From Cupriavidus campinensis (GTDB taxonomy: Bacteria; Pseudomonadota; Gammaproteobacteria; Burkholderiales; Burkholderiaceae), in NCBI RefSeq assembly GCF_905397395.1, contig NZ_CAJPVH010000003.1, positions 124,001-188,000 on the forward strand: a DNA stretch of 64,000 bases, in the 5' to 3' direction. A program made the position numbers and the translations under genes. Shown here piece by piece: positions 1 to 9,741 of the stretch (its first letter is position 1; every line of letters starts with the position of its first letter). A model generated the notes under the pieces. That model did no database searches, was not told the origin of the DNA, and was given only the letters and a program-made list of their open reading frames with translations.

Positions 1-70
1 GGCTGGTAATGCCCCAGTCGGTCAGCGCCCGAAACATCTCGGGAAACAGCGTGATTACATCGAACTGCAT
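1..70 (-). CDS. trmD: tRNA (guanine-N1)-methyltransferase, N-terminal fragment (cut by window edge)
   Basis: Only the first 23 codons are in the window; the gene continues beyond base 1. The visible N-terminus reads [20 protein letters not shown], which is the typical start of TrmD, the SAM-dependent enzyme that methylates G37 of tRNAs and limits frameshifting. The ATG lies 28 bases downstream of the rimM stop on the same strand, matching the conserved rpsP-rimM-trmD-rplS ribosome-maturation operon. Identity rests on this short N-terminus plus position. rplS would be expected next, outside the window. Confidence 0.9.
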
Positions 71-98
71 CCGCGGCCCCTTGGTGTGCTTCGGTACT

Positions 99-776
99 TC
101 AGTAGTCGAGCCCCCAGTCCACCACGATGCGCCGGGCGGCGGTATCCACCGTGCGCAGGAACGCGTCCACGAACGGCACCAGCCGCTCGCCGGGCTTGCC
201 ATCCGGCAGCGTGTACGCCACCTGGAGGATCTGGTGGGCGCCATTGTCGATCAGGCCGGATACCTCGCCCAGGGTTTCGCCCTGTTCGTTGATCACGGCG
301 CAACCGATCAGGTCGACCCAGTAAAACTCATTCTCTTCCGGCGGCGGAAAATCCGCACGCCGGATCCAGACGCGACGCCCTTTCAGGGCTTCGGCCACAT
401 TGCGGTCCGCTACGCCGGTGGCCTGGGCCACCACGGTGCCGCTATGTTCGCGCGACTGGGCAATCTTGACGCACAACGCCTCGTCCGGCTGTGCCGGCGC
501 CACCACCACGCCGGCCTGCGGCGCGCGAAGCAGCCACCAGCGGCGGGCGTGGAGCAATGCGGAGGCGTCGTCCGCGTGCGGCAGGACCTTGATCCAGCCA
601 CGGATGCCATAGGCGGCGCCCACATAGCCCACTTCGACGAGATCGTCGGGGAGGCTGTCGGTGAACAGCAGCGCAGCGGGCAGCTTGCGGGGCTTGGGCG
701 GCTGGCCCGATACCTCGGCCTGCGCCGCGGTACCTTGCCGGTTCAACGGCTTGCGGCCGGGGGCGTTGCCAGTCAC
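99..776 (-). CDS. rimM: 16S rRNA processing / ribosome maturation factor RimM
   Basis: 225 codons. RimM binds ribosomal protein S19 and helps mature the 3-prime domain of the 30S subunit. The conserved RimM start, with [15 protein letters not shown] at about residues 47-61, is followed by the beta-barrel N-domain and a C-terminal PRC-barrel region containing EFYWVDLIG and a late [13 protein letters not shown] segment. The protein carries about 45 extra, poorly conserved residues before the RimM core (the E. coli protein is about 182 aa). The extension may be real, or the true start may be a later codon. It lies between rpsP (61 bases upstream) and trmD, as expected for this operon. Confidence 0.95.
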
Positions 777-837
777 TGAGACGATGCGTCCGATGCGTCA
801 GGCACGCGCCACAACGGGCCGCGCGCCATGGCGGCAA

Positions 838-1089
838 TCAGGCAGCGGCCTTGGCGGCTTGCTTGACCAGGCGGGCAACCGTCGGCGACAGCTGCGCGCC
901 AACGCCTTGCCAGTACGTCAGGCGGTCTTGCACCAGGCGCAGGCTTTCTTCCTTGCCGGAGGCGAGCGGGTTATAGAAACCAACGCGCTCGATGAAACGG
1001 CCATCGCGACGGTTGCGCGAGTCAGCGGCAACGATATTGAAGAAGGGGCGCTTCTTGCTGCCGCCGCGAGCCAGACGGATTACGACCAT
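838..1089 (-). CDS. rpsP: 30S ribosomal protein S16
   Basis: 83 codons, a normal length for S16. It begins [20 protein letters not shown] and contains the family segment [19 protein letters not shown]. The open frame runs further upstream, but ATG 1089 matches the family N-terminus and is preceded by a GAGGAA ribosome-binding sequence. It is the first gene of rpsP-rimM-trmD and is transcribed from the promoter called at 1137-1165. The C-terminus is Ala/Lys-rich (QAAKAAA), as in other betaproteobacteria. Confidence 0.98.
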   Translation of the reverse strand: MVVIRLARGGSKKRPFFNIVAADSRNRRDGRFIERVGFYNPLASGKEESLRLVQDRLTYWQGVGAQLSPTVARLVKQAAKAAA

Positions 1090-1136
1090 GGGGTTATTCC
1101 TCGAAAAAACGGGGGTGTGCGAACACGAAACGCAAG

Positions 1137-1165
1137 AGTATAGCCCAGTTCCCGATGCCAAACAA
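1137..1165 (-). promoter_or_regulatory. Probable sigma-70 promoter of rpsP operon
   Basis: Read on the minus strand, TTGTTT (1160-1165) and TATACT (1137-1142) are separated by exactly 17 bases. Transcription would begin near 1130, about 40 bases before the rpsP ATG. The rest of the 354-base gap 1090-1443 shows no gene I can support. Confidence 0.55.
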
Positions 1166-1443
1166 ACACTTAGCGCGCATTTCGCGCCGCGCCCGGCCCT
1201 TTGTGCGCCGTTGGCGCAACATGGGCTGCTGGCACCGTCGCGTAAACCGTTGCAACTCGCCGTGAAACCCGCTGTGAAACCTGTCGCGAAATCTCCGGCC
1301 GGCACGACGTTACAAAGCTGGCAAAAATGTCGAAACAATCGGTTACACGGGTAACGGGATTGGCATAGGCGGTCACACGGCGCCTGCGTACCATGAACCC
1401 ATCTTCCTGACTCTTTTCCCTGCTAAGGATCTTGGGATCTCGC

Positions 1444-1851
1444 ATGCTTACCCGCCCCCACCTGCGTCTCCTGGTGGCTGGTACCTTGGCCCTCTCGGGC
1501 CTGATCGGCAGTATTGCCGCCAGCCACGCGCAAGTTGCCTTCTGGCACACCGCCCGGGCCGAACAATCGGCGCGCGTCAATCGCGTTGCCGGTGGCTGGG
1601 AAATGGCGAGTGTGCGTGCCGAAAGCCGGGACCATGTGCGGGCGCAGATCGAACGGATGGAACAGCGGGCGCGCAATGACGACCGCCTGAGCGGGCGCCC
1701 GCCCGGAGCCGCGGGACGCGACGATGACCGCCCGGTGCGGCAGACGTCCGACCGCAGCAGCATGAATGCTACCCCGGGTCGCGGCAACGACATGCGCCCG
1801 GCGGGCATGGGCCCGGGCTGGCAGGCGCGCGGCCGCGATGGCGGGCGCTGA
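1444..1851 (+). CDS. Exported hypothetical protein
   Basis: 135 codons from ATG 1444. An in-frame TTG at 1432 is possible but sits too close to the AAGGAT upstream. The N-terminus is a classic Sec signal: basic start, a hydrophobic stretch LLVAGTLALSGLIGSIAA, and a likely cut after SHA. The mature part is rich in Arg, Asp, Gly and Met, low in complexity, and looks disordered towards the C-terminus. I recognise no domain. It stands alone between the rpsP promoter and a terminator-like hairpin at 1883-1906. A periplasmic location is inferred from the signal only. Confidence 0.6.
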   Translation: MLTRPHLRLLVAGTLALSGLIGSIAASHAQVAFWHTARAEQSARVNRVAGGWEMASVRAESRDHVRAQIERMEQRARNDDRLSGRPPGAAGRDDDRPVRQTSDRSSMNATPGRGNDMRPAGMGPGWQARGRDGGR

Positions 1852-1882
1852 GATCCCCGCCCCTCCCCACTCCCCTTTCTCG

Positions 1883-1906
1883 AACGGCCGGAACTCCGGC
1901 CGTTTT
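1883..1906 (+). terminator. Rho-independent terminator after the exported hypothetical gene
   Basis: Perfect 9-bp stem aacggccgg / ccggccgtt with a 4-base loop followed by a short T run. The T run is short, so termination may be partial. The remaining gap 1907-2169 holds no gene I can support. Confidence 0.6.
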
Positions 1907-2169
1907 GCCGTGTCTCTCAGGATGTGCGTGCCTCGTGCCCGTACAGGCTGCCGCCCGGTGCAGTCGGCGATTCCAGACGGGGTTCAACCCCGGCGCCCTC
2001 GCAGCGTGCCGTCGTTGCGCAGACGGCAATCGAACTGACCTGCCTCTGCCCGGCACCCACTGGTCCGGCTCCGGCCACTCCGGTCTTGTCCCGATATCCT
2101 CGCCGGGCGCAGCCTCCACGTACAATGTGACGATTGTCAGCCCCCGTGCCTGCCACATCGCCACCCACA

Positions 2170-2664
2170 ATGCCTACCACCGCAAGCCAAGCCCCCGCCC
2201 TCGGCGCCGATGCACGCCGCCCGGCCCGGGGCAAGTCCAAGCTGATCACCGTCGCCCTGGCGTTCCTGTTCGGCAGCCTGGGCGCGCATCGCTTCTATCT
2301 GAAGGGTTTCGGCGACAAGTTCGGCTGGGCGCACCTGCTGGCCACGCTGGCCGGCGCGATCGGGATTGCCTCGCTGGTGACAGGCGCCGGCTCCACCGCG
2401 CTGAACTGGACGTTCGCAGTAGCGGGCGGCACCTCGGTAATTGCGGCATTCCTGACCGCCATCGTGTTCGGGTTGCGTCCCGACGACCGCTGGGATGCGC
2501 GTTACAACGCACACGGCACACCCACGCGCTCCGGCTGGCCCGTGGTGATCCTGGTCATCCTGTCGCTGCTGATCGGTACCGGCCTCCTGATGGCCGGGCT
2601 CGCCATCAGCTTCCAGACGTTCTTCGAGTCGCAGGTGGAGGCGGCCAAGGCGCTTTCCCAATAG
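2170..2664 (+). CDS. TM2 domain-containing membrane protein
   Basis: 164 codons from ATG 2170; a TTG at 2134 is an alternative in-frame start. After about 25 polar residues the protein shows the TM2 signature KSKLITVALAFLFGSLGAHR followed by FYLKGF. A second hydrophobic pair follows, then a C-terminal transmembrane helix at VVILVILSLLIGTGLLMAGL. TM2 proteins are small inner-membrane proteins of unknown function. No operon partner is obvious, since neighbours on both sides are separate units. Confidence 0.75.
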   Translation: MPTTASQAPALGADARRPARGKSKLITVALAFLFGSLGAHRFYLKGFGDKFGWAHLLATLAGAIGIASLVTGAGSTALNWTFAVAGGTSVIAAFLTAIVFGLRPDDRWDARYNAHGTPTRSGWPVVILVILSLLIGTGLLMAGLAISFQTFFESQVEAAKALSQ

Positions 2665-2805
2665 TTAGCGCGCACTTTCGCTGCAACATGACAATGGGAT
2701 GACATTGGTCAAACGCGCTCCTGCAAATCGCCCATACTGGTAAGTCCGAGTACGCACGGTATGGAGCATGGCCCGCCATGGCGGGTCGATGCAAAGGAGC
2801 GCCCG

Positions 2806-3054
2806 ATGGAACATCCCACGTATGAAGAAGGACGCCTGGCTGCCATCGCGGTCAGGCTGGCCCTGTCGTCCGGCCTGCCGGCGACCAGTGCGAAGGCCGC
2901 GCTGGAGTTGGCCTGCCGCATGATCGAGGACCAGCAGGCGGCGCCTCAGAACAGCGAACCCTGCCGGTCATCGGTGTCGCGGGGTCGCCCGGTGGGCCGG
3001 ATCGGCCTGGGCGGCGGCCTGAACAGCGACGTATCCAGTTCGAACCGGTTGTAA
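2806..3054 (+). CDS. Small hypothetical protein
   Basis: 82 codons. ATG 2806 is preceded by an excellent AAAGGAG at 2793-2799, which is the main support. The first 45 residues (MEHPTYEEGRLAAIAVRLAL...) look like a folded, helix-forming segment. The last 35 codons overlap antisense to the 3-prime end of the radical SAM gene (stop at 2946), so that part has a composition imposed by the other gene. No domain recognised. A convergent overlap of 109 bases is unusual and lowers confidence. Confidence 0.45.
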   Translation: MEHPTYEEGRLAAIAVRLALSSGLPATSAKAALELACRMIEDQQAAPQNSEPCRSSVSRGRPVGRIGLGGGLNSDVSSSNRL

Positions 3055-4118
3055 CGGAAGCCTAGCCGCTCGGCGGTCTTGTAGAACCGCTGACGCATCA
3101 GATCCGCCCAGATCCCCGTGCCGCGCATGCGCGAGGCGAAGTCGGCATCGTAATCCTTGCCGCCCCGCATCTCGCGTACACGGTTCATGACCCGCTCGGC
3201 ACGGTCCGGGAAATGCGCTTCCAGCCACTCCTGGAATAGCGGGCGCACCTCCCACGGCAGACGCAGCACGATGTAGTTGGCATAGACCGCCCCGGCCTCC
3301 CGGGCGGCTTCCAGCACGCGCTCGAGGTCCGGTTCGGTGACGAACGGGATGATCGGCGCCACGCTCACCCCCACTGGAATCCCCGCATCGGTCAGTTCGC
3401 GGATGGTGCGCAGTCGCCGCGCCGGCGTGGCCGCGCGTGGCTCCAGCGTGCGGGCGATGCCAGCGTCGAGTGTGGTGATCGTCACAGCCCCCACCGCCAG
3501 CCGCTTGGCGGCCATGGGCGCCAGCAAGTCGATATCACGTTCGATCAGTGACGACTTCGTGATCAGCGCCACCGGGTGGTCGGTCTCCTGCAATACCTCT
3601 AACAGGCTGCGCGTGATGCGCTGCTCGCGCTCGATGGGCTGGTAGGCGTCAGTGTTCACGCCCAGCGCGATGGTTTCGCAGCGATATGACGGCCTGGACA
3701 ATTCGTCACGCAGGCGCTCGGCCGCATTGGTCTTGGCGTAGAGCTTCGTCTCGAAATCGAGCCCCGGCGACAGGTCCAGATAGGCGTGCGTCGGCCGGGC
3801 GAAGCAGTAGATGCAGCCGTGCTCACAGCCCCGGTAAGGATTGATCGAGACATCGAACGGGATGTCTGGCGAGGCGTTGCGCGTCAGGATCGAGCGGGCC
3901 TGCTCCAGCGTGACCTGGGTGACGAGCCTGGGCGGCAGCGCGCCATCGGCGGGAGCCACGTCGTCGGCCGGCGCCCAGCCGTCGTCGAACGCCTCGCGCT
4001 GGTCGCGCTCGAAGCGTCCCTGGAGATTGCTGACGGCGCCGCGCCCCTTGCGGGCCACGGGCGGGCGGCGGGCACCTTCGCCCTCCCCGTCGCCGCCGAA
4101 ATCGTGATCGTCACCCAT
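2946..4118 (-). CDS. PA0069-type radical SAM protein
   Basis: 390 codons. The [4Fe-4S]/SAM cluster motif is visible as CEHGCIYC at residues 98-105 (CxxxCxxC), preceded by SINPYRG, as in the PA0069/SplB-like radical SAM family. Later segments such as TITTLDAGIARTLEP and PVGVSVAPIIPF fit the TIM-barrel core. The family is widespread in proteobacteria and its substrate is not established; a link to DNA photoproduct repair is only suggested by distant similarity to spore photoproduct lyase. The first 60 residues are acidic and probably disordered, so the true start could be later. It ends antisense to a small gene at 2806-3054. Confidence 0.85.
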   Translation of the reverse strand: MGDDHDFGGDGEGEGARRPPVARKGRGAVSNLQGRFERDQREAFDDGWAPADDVAPADGALPPRLVTQVTLEQARSILTRNASPDIPFDVSINPYRGCEHGCIYCFARPTHAYLDLSPGLDFETKLYAKTNAAERLRDELSRPSYRCETIALGVNTDAYQPIEREQRITRSLLEVLQETDHPVALITKSSLIERDIDLLAPMAAKRLAVGAVTITTLDAGIARTLEPRAATPARRLRTIRELTDAGIPVGVSVAPIIPFVTEPDLERVLEAAREAGAVYANYIVLRLPWEVRPLFQEWLEAHFPDRAERVMNRVREMRGGKDYDADFASRMRGTGIWADLMRQRFYKTAERLGFRYNRFELDTSLFRPPPRPIRPTGRPRDTDDRQGSLF

Positions 4119-4134
4119 CTTGCGTCGGACGGCC

Positions 4135-4629
4135 TTACTCGCGTTCTTCCACCGAGATGGCCAGTGTCTCCTTGATTTCTTCCATCACTACATAGCTCTT
4201 GGATTGGGCTGCGCCCGGCAACTGCAACAGAATGTCGCCGAGCAGGCGGCGGTACTCGCTGATCTCGCGAATCCGCGCCTTGATCAGGTAGTCGAAGTCG
4301 CCCGAGACAAGGTGACACTCCAGCACCTCGGGAATCCGCAGCACCTCGCGCCGGAACTGCTCGAACATATTGCCCGATTTGTTGCCCAGCGAAATCTCCA
4401 CGAATACCAGCAGCGCGCTACCCAGCAGCCCCGGATTCAGCCGGGCGTAGTAGCCCATGATGACACCGTCGCGCTCCAACCGCTTCACGCGCTCGATGCA
4501 CGGCGTGATGGTCAGCCCCACCCGCTCCGCCAGGTCTTTCATCGACACCCGCCCGTCGTCCTGGAGCACCGTAAGAATCTTCCGATCCAGCCGATCGAGG
4601 CCGCGCACTGGCTGACGCGTCGTTCTCAT
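4135..4629 (-). CDS. Lrp/AsnC family transcriptional regulator
   Basis: 164 codons. An N-terminal helix-turn-helix (LDRLDRKILTVLQDDGRVSM followed by KDLAERVGLT) precedes a RAM/ActD ligand-binding domain with FVEISLGNKSG and LVSGDFDYLIKARI. The ATG is preceded by AGGAAAA on the minus strand. It is divergent from the D-amino acid dehydrogenase at 4739 across a 109-base AT-rich gap. It is therefore probably the local Lrp-type regulator that activates dadA in response to amino acids, as in other proteobacteria; that assignment is from context. Confidence 0.88.
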   Translation of the reverse strand: MRTTRQPVRGLDRLDRKILTVLQDDGRVSMKDLAERVGLTITPCIERVKRLERDGVIMGYYARLNPGLLGSALLVFVEISLGNKSGNMFEQFRREVLRIPEVLECHLVSGDFDYLIKARIREISEYRRLLGDILLQLPGAAQSKSYVVMEEIKETLAISVEERE

Positions 4630-4738
4630 GACTTTTTCCTGTTTTTCTAAATTAATCGGTAACTAACACTGCTTTGAAGTCAATAGTATAGATACGAATC
4701 CTTCCATTTCATTCTTTCGCAGGTCCGGAGTCATCGAA

Positions 4739-6043
4739 ATGCGTGTTCTTGTGCTTGGCAGTGGTGTTATTGGCGTGACCAGCGCGTGGTACCTGGCCCG
4801 TGCCGGTCATGAAGTGACCGTCGTGGATCGCGAGGCCGCGCCGGCGCTTGGCACCAGCTTTGCCAATGCCGGCCAGATCTCGCCGGGCTACGCGTCGCCG
4901 TGGGCCGCGCCGGGTGTGCCGCTCAAGGCCATCAAGTGGATGTTCCAGGAACACGCCCCGCTGAGCATCAGGCCGGATGGCACGCTGTTCCAGCTCCAGT
5001 GGATGTGGCAGATGCTGCGCAACTGCACGCCGGCACGCTATGCCGTGAACAAGGAACGCATGGTGCGACTGGCCGAGTACAGCCGCGATTGCATCCGCAC
5101 GCTGCGGGCCGAGACCGGTATTGCCTACGAAGGCCGCCAGCAGGGCACGCTCCAGGTGTTCCGCACGGAGACGCAGCTCGAAGCCGCCGCGCGCGACATC
5201 GCCGTGCTCGAGGAAGCGGGCGTGCCCTATCAATTGCTTTCGCGCGAGGAACTCGGCGCGAGCGAACCGGCGCTGGCCGCCGCAGGCCACAAGCTGGCCG
5301 GCGGCCTGCGCCTGCCGAACGATGAAACCGGGGATTGCCAGCTGTTTACCCAGCGGCTGGCAGCCATGGCCGAATCGCTTGGCGTGCAGTTCCTGTACAA
5401 CCGCTCGATCGACGGCCTGATGACCCAGGGCGACGCCGTGACCGGTGCCGTGGTCGGCGGCCAGCCGATGTATGCCGAGGCCGTGGTGGTGGCCCTGGGC
5501 AGCTGGTCCACGCCGTTCGTCCGCAACGTGCTGCCGGGACTGTCGAACCTGCCGGTGTATCCCCTCAAGGGCTTCTCGATCACGGTGCCGATGACCGATG
5601 CCGCACGCAGCCCGGTGTCGACGGTGCTCGATGAGACCTACAAGGTGGCGATCACGCGCTTCGACGACCGCATCCGCGTGGGCGGCATGGCGCAGATCGT
5701 CGGCTATGACCGTTCGCTCGACCCGGCCAAGCGCCGCACGCTCGAACACGTGGTGACGGACCTGTTCCCCGGCGCCGGCGATGTCAGCCGCGCCACGTTC
5801 TGGACCGGCCTGCGTCCGATGACGCCGGACGGCACGCCAGTGGTCGGCCCCGCCGGCATTCGCGGCCTGTGGCTCAACACCGGCCACGGCACGCTCGGCT
5901 GGACCATGGCCTGCGGCTCGGGCAAGCTGCTGTCCGACCTGGTCTCCGGCACGCAGCCGGCGATCCGCGCCGACGACCTGTCGGTGGACCGCTACCGCCA
6001 GCCCGCGCGCGCACACGGCGTGCCGCGTCCTGTGCCGGCCTGA
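4739..6043 (+). CDS. dadA: D-amino acid dehydrogenase, small subunit
   Basis: 434 codons, the usual DadA length. This FAD enzyme oxidatively deaminates D-amino acids, chiefly D-alanine, to 2-oxo acids and passes electrons to the respiratory chain at the inner membrane. The N-terminal dinucleotide fold reads [20 protein letters not shown] (residues 5-24). It is followed by [21 protein letters not shown], split by the DadA-typical conserved segments, and a C-terminal [17 protein letters not shown]. Divergent from an Lrp regulator and closed by a hairpin terminator. A second, more diverged DadA-like gene lies at 52733-54010. Confidence 0.93.
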   Translation: MRVLVLGSGVIGVTSAWYLARAGHEVTVVDREAAPALGTSFANAGQISPGYASPWAAPGVPLKAIKWMFQEHAPLSIRPDGTLFQLQWMWQMLRNCTPARYAVNKERMVRLAEYSRDCIRTLRAETGIAYEGRQQGTLQVFRTETQLEAAARDIAVLEEAGVPYQLLSREELGASEPALAAAGHKLAGGLRLPNDETGDCQLFTQRLAAMAESLGVQFLYNRSIDGLMTQGDAVTGAVVGGQPMYAEAVVVALGSWSTPFVRNVLPGLSNLPVYPLKGFSITVPMTDAARSPVSTVLDETYKVAITRFDDRIRVGGMAQIVGYDRSLDPAKRRTLEHVVTDLFPGAGDVSRATFWTGLRPMTPDGTPVVGPAGIRGLWLNTGHGTLGWTMACGSGKLLSDLVSGTQPAIRADDLSVDRYRQPARAHGVPRPVPA

Positions 6044-6080
6044 TCGGTTCTGAGCGTTCCTGAGCGTCCGTACTTCGACG

Positions 6081-6111
6081 AAAAAAAGGCGACCTTCGGG
6101 TCGCCCTTTTT
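6081..6111. terminator. Bidirectional terminator between dadA and the acyl-CoA dehydrogenase gene
   Basis: A 7-bp stem ggcgacc / ggtcgcc with a ttcg tetraloop, flanked by an A run on the left and a T run on the right. It can serve both convergent genes. Confidence 0.85.
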
Positions 6112-6133
6112 CATCCCCAACGCAAGCTGCGCG

Positions 6134-7918
6134 TCAGAACTGGTCCACCGACATCGCCTTGACCGGCTCGGCACCGGCCACGATGGCGTCGCGCAGCGAC
6201 GTCGCCTGCGACAGGATGTGCTCGCCGAAGAAATGCGCCGTGGCGATCTTGGCATCGTAAAACGACGGATCTTCGCCGCGCTTGGCATCGGCCGCCAGCA
6301 TCGCGCGGCCCAGTTGCCAGCCCGAGAACACGATGCCGCACAGCTTCAGGTACGGCACGCTGCCTGCGAATACCGCGTTCGGATCGCCCTTGGCATTCTC
6401 CACGACGAAGCGCACCACGGCCTCGAGCGCCTCGCGGCCCCGCTTGAGCTGGCCCTGCACTGCCACGAAGGCAGCGCCGCCATGCTGGCCCAGCGCGGCC
6501 TCGGTCTCGGCGATCTTCGCGCAGATCGCGCGCGCCACGGCACCGCCATCGCGCACGGTCTTGCGCCCCACGAGGTCATTGGCCTGGATGGCCGTGGTGC
6601 CCTCGTAGATCGGCAGGATCCGCGCATCGCGGTAGTACTGGGCCGCGCCGGTTTCCTCGATGAAACCCATGCCGCCGTGCACCTGCACGCCAAGGCTGGT
6701 CACATCGATCGACAGCTCGGTGCTCCAGCCTTTGACCACAGGCACCATGAACTCGTAGAACGCCTGGTTTTCGCGGCGCGTCGCCTCGTCCGGATGCTGG
6801 TGGGCGGCATCGCTGGCCGCGGCGGCCACGTAGGCCACGGCGCGTGCGCCCTCGATCAGCGCGCGCATCGTCATCAGCATGCGCTTGACGTCGGGGTGAT
6901 GGATGATCGTCACGGCCTCGCGCGCCGAGCCATCGACCGGCCGGCTCTGCACGCGGTCCCGCGCATAGGCCACGGCGTGCTGGTAGGCGCGCTCGGACAC
7001 CGCGATGCCCTGCATGCCCACCGCGAAGCGCGCCGCGTTCATCATGATGAACATGTATTCGAGGCCGCGATTCTCCTCGCCGACCAGCGTGCCGATGGCG
7101 CCGCCATGGTCGCCGAACTGGAGCACCGCCGTCGGGCTGGCCTTGATGCCAAGCTTGTGCTCGATCGACACGCAGTGCACGTCGTTGCGCGCACCGGTCG
7201 TGCCGTCGGGGTTGACCAGAAACTTCGGCACGACGAACAGCGAGATGCCCTTGACGCCCTCCGGCGCGCTTGGCGTGCGGGCCAGCACCAGATGGACGAT
7301 GTTCTTCGCCATGTCGTGCTCGCCGTACGTGATGAAGATCTTGGTGCCGAACAGCTTGAACGTGCCGTCGCCCTGCGGCTCGGCGCGCGTGCGCACGGCG
7401 GCCAGGTCAGAGCCGGCCTGCGGCTCGGTCAAGTTCATCGTGCCGGTCCACTCGCCTGCGATCAGCTTGGGCAGGATGACCGCCTTCTGTTCGTCGGTAC
7501 CGGCAGTCAGCAAGGCTTCGATGGCGCCGTCGGTCAGCAGCGGGCACAGCGCGAACGACAGGTTGGCGCTGTTCAGCATCTCGATGCACGGCGTGGCGAC
7601 GAGCTTGGGCAAACCCTGGCCGCCAAAATCGCTCGGGTGCAGCACACCCTGCCAGCCGCCCTCGCCAAACTGGCGGAACGCGTCGCGGAACCCGGGCGTG
7701 GTGGTGACCACGCCATCCTTCCAGCTGCTGGGGTCGAGATCGCCCGCGCGGTTCAGCGGGGCCACCACTTCCTCGTTGAACCGGGCCGCTTCCTCGAGCA
7801 CGGCCTGCGCCGTGTCCGGGGTGGCTTCCTCGTAGCCCGGCATCTGGCTGACGGCGTTCAGGTCCGCCAGTTCGTTCATGACGAACAGCATGTCCTTGAG
7901 CGGTGCGCGATAAGTCAT
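6134..7918 (-). CDS. Acyl-CoA dehydrogenase (DmdC/long-form family)
   Basis: 594 codons, the long form of the family with an extra C-terminal domain. It carries an N-terminal helical extension (MTYRAPLKDMLFVMNELADL) seen in the DmdC-like/AcdA group. The flavin/acyl-CoA region includes MNLTEPQAGSDLAAVRTRA, and the catalytic glutamate sits in IYEGTTAIQAND (about residue 439). It oxidises an acyl-CoA to the 2-enoyl-CoA and donates electrons to ETF. It is downstream of etfB-etfA on the same strand, with a hairpin terminator between. 3-methylmercaptopropionyl-CoA is one known family substrate, but the true substrate here cannot be read from sequence. Confidence 0.9.
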   Translation of the reverse strand: MTYRAPLKDMLFVMNELADLNAVSQMPGYEEATPDTAQAVLEEAARFNEEVVAPLNRAGDLDPSSWKDGVVTTTPGFRDAFRQFGEGGWQGVLHPSDFGGQGLPKLVATPCIEMLNSANLSFALCPLLTDGAIEALLTAGTDEQKAVILPKLIAGEWTGTMNLTEPQAGSDLAAVRTRAEPQGDGTFKLFGTKIFITYGEHDMAKNIVHLVLARTPSAPEGVKGISLFVVPKFLVNPDGTTGARNDVHCVSIEHKLGIKASPTAVLQFGDHGGAIGTLVGEENRGLEYMFIMMNAARFAVGMQGIAVSERAYQHAVAYARDRVQSRPVDGSAREAVTIIHHPDVKRMLMTMRALIEGARAVAYVAAAASDAAHQHPDEATRRENQAFYEFMVPVVKGWSTELSIDVTSLGVQVHGGMGFIEETGAAQYYRDARILPIYEGTTAIQANDLVGRKTVRDGGAVARAICAKIAETEAALGQHGGAAFVAVQGQLKRGREALEAVVRFVVENAKGDPNAVFAGSVPYLKLCGIVFSGWQLGRAMLAADAKRGEDPSFYDAKIATAHFFGEHILSQATSLRDAIVAGAEPVKAMSVDQF

Positions 7919-7937
7919 CGAAGTCTCCTGGATCTTG

Positions 7938-7973
7938 TAAAAAAGCCGCTCGCGGGATGCTCCCGGAACGGCT
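7938..7973 (-). terminator. Terminator between etfA and the acyl-CoA dehydrogenase gene
   Basis: On the minus strand an imperfect long stem, AGCCG...CGGCT outside and CGGGA GCA TCCCG inside, is followed by six T residues. It probably separates, or attenuates, transcription passing from etfBA into the dehydrogenase gene. Confidence 0.75.
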
Positions 7974-8038
7974 TCATTCTTCTTGTTGTGGCGCCGGCGC
8001 CCATACCTGACGGTACGCGGCCCGGCGCGGGCCAGACA

Positions 8039-8974
8039 TCAGCCCAGTGCTGCCACCAGTTCCGGCACCACGGTGTTCAGGTCGCCCACCAGGCCGTAGT
8101 CCGCCACCGAGAAGATCGGGGCTTCGGCGTCCTTGTTGATCGCGACGATCACCTTGGAGTCCTTCATGCCGGCCAGATGCTGGATCGCGCCCGAAATACC
8201 GACGGCGATGTACAGCTGCGGTGCGACGATTTTGCCGGTCTGGCCGACCTGGTAGTCGTTCGGCACGAAGCCGGCATCCACGGCTGCGCGCGAGGCGCCC
8301 AGCGCGGCGCCCAGCTTGTCAGCCAGCGGCGTCAGCACCTTGGTGTAGTTCTCGCCCGAACCCACGCCACGGCCACCGGACACGATGATCTTGGCGGCGG
8401 TCAGCTCCGGACGATCGCTCTTGGCCACTTCGCGCGAGACGAATTGCGAGATGCCCAGGTCAGCCACGGCCGGCAGGGTCTCGACCGCAGCCGAGCCACC
8501 TTCGGCGGCAGCCGCGTCGAACGCCGTGCCGCGCACGGTGATGACCTTGATCTTGTCGGCCGACTTCACGGTGGCAATGGCGTTGCCAGCGTAGATCGGG
8601 CGCTCGAAGGTATCCGGTGCGTCGACCTTGGAGATTTCCGAGATCTGGGCCACGTCCAGGCGGGCGGCCACGCGCGGCAGGATGTTCTTGCCGTACGGCG
8701 TAGCCGGCGCCAGGATGTGGCTGTAGTCGTTGGCGATGGCCAGCGCCTGCTCGGCCACGTTCTCGGCCAGGCCGTCGCCGAAATAGGCGGCATCGGCCAG
8801 CAGCACCTTGGTAACGCCGGCGATCTTGGCAGCGGCATCGGCGGCAGCCTTGGCGTTGGCGCCGGCTACCAGCACGTGGACGTCGCCACCGCACTGGGCG
8901 GCAGCCGTCACGGTGTTCAGCGTGGCGGCCTTGATCGATTGATTGTCGTGTTCAGCAATGACGAGTGCAGTCAT
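8039..8974 (-). CDS. etfA: Electron transfer flavoprotein, alpha subunit
   Basis: 311 codons, normal for EtfA. The subunit binds FAD and relays electrons from acyl-CoA dehydrogenases to ETF:ubiquinone oxidoreductase. The conserved FAD-binding C-domain is clear: [20 protein letters not shown], then [20 protein letters not shown] and [12 protein letters not shown]. It lies 17 bases downstream of etfB on the same strand. Confidence 0.97.
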   Translation of the reverse strand: MTALVIAEHDNQSIKAATLNTVTAAAQCGGDVHVLVAGANAKAAADAAAKIAGVTKVLLADAAYFGDGLAENVAEQALAIANDYSHILAPATPYGKNILPRVAARLDVAQISEISKVDAPDTFERPIYAGNAIATVKSADKIKVITVRGTAFDAAAAEGGSAAVETLPAVADLGISQFVSREVAKSDRPELTAAKIIVSGGRGVGSGENYTKVLTPLADKLGAALGASRAAVDAGFVPNDYQVGQTGKIVAPQLYIAVGISGAIQHLAGMKDSKVIVAINKDAEAPIFSVADYGLVGDLNTVVPELVAALG

Positions 8975-8991
8975 GTTTTCTCTCCCCGCGC

Positions 8992-9741
8992 TCAGATAAC
9001 CTTGGCTTCAGACTTCAGCTTTTGCACCAGCGTGGCCACGTCCGGCACCATCACGCCTGCGCTGCGCTTGGCCGGCTCCACGACCTTCACGGTCGACAGA
9101 CGCGGGGCCACATCCACGCCGAGGTCTTCGGGCTTCACGGTTTCCAGCGGCTTCTTCTTGGCCTTCATGATGTTCGGCAGCGTCACGTAGCGCGGCTCGT
9201 TCAGGCGCAGGTCCGTGGTCACCACGGCCGGCAGCTTGACCGACAGCGTTTCCAGACCGCCATCCACTTCACGGGTCACCGATGCCTTGCCATCCGCCAC
9301 CACTACCTTCGAGGCGAACGTGGCTTGCGGCAGGCCGGCCAGCGCGGCCACCATCTGGCCGGTCTGGTTCGAGTCATCGTCGATGGCCTGCTTGCCCAGG
9401 ATCACCAGTTGCGGCTGCTCCTTGTCGATCAGTGCCTTGATCAGCTTGGCCACGGCCAGCGGCTGCAGGTCTTCGCTCGATTCCACCAGGATGCCGCGGT
9501 CGGCGCCGATGGCCATCGCGGTACGCAGGGTCTCCTGGCACTGCGTGACACCGCACGACACGGCGATCACTTCGGTGACGACGCCAGCTTCTTTCAGGCG
9601 CACGGCCTCTTCCACGGCGATTTCGTCGAACGGGTTCATGCTCATCTTGACGTTGGCCAGGTCGACGCCCGTGCCATCCGACTTCACGCGGACCTTGACG
9701 TTGTAGTCCACCACCCGCTTGACTGCGACGAGTACTTTCAT
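8992..9741 (-). CDS. etfB: Electron transfer flavoprotein, beta subunit
   Basis: 249 codons from ATG 9741, chosen because [20 protein letters not shown] is the family N-terminus; the frame stays open 20 codons further upstream. It contains the ETF-beta signature region ([20 protein letters not shown]) and the AMP-binding segment [20 protein letters not shown]. It is the first gene of etfB-etfA and pairs with EtfA to accept electrons from the dehydrogenase encoded downstream. Confidence 0.97.
   Translation of the reverse strand: MKVLVAVKRVVDYNVKVRVKSDGTGVDLANVKMSMNPFDEIAVEEAVRLKEAGVVTEVIAVSCGVTQCQETLRTAMAIGADRGILVESSEDLQPLAVAKLIKALIDKEQPQLVILGKQAIDDDSNQTGQMVAALAGLPQATFASKVVVADGKASVTREVDGGLETLSVKLPAVVTTDLRLNEPRYVTLPNIMKAKKKPLETVKPEDLGVDVAPRLSTVKVVEPAKRSAGVMVPDVATLVQKLKSEAKVI

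Noticed and set aside
6218-9190. Plus-strand open frame of 990 codons opposite the acyl-CoA dehydrogenase and etfA
   Set aside because: Antisense to two clear genes; composition is typical of a GC-rich shadow frame and no motif is visible.
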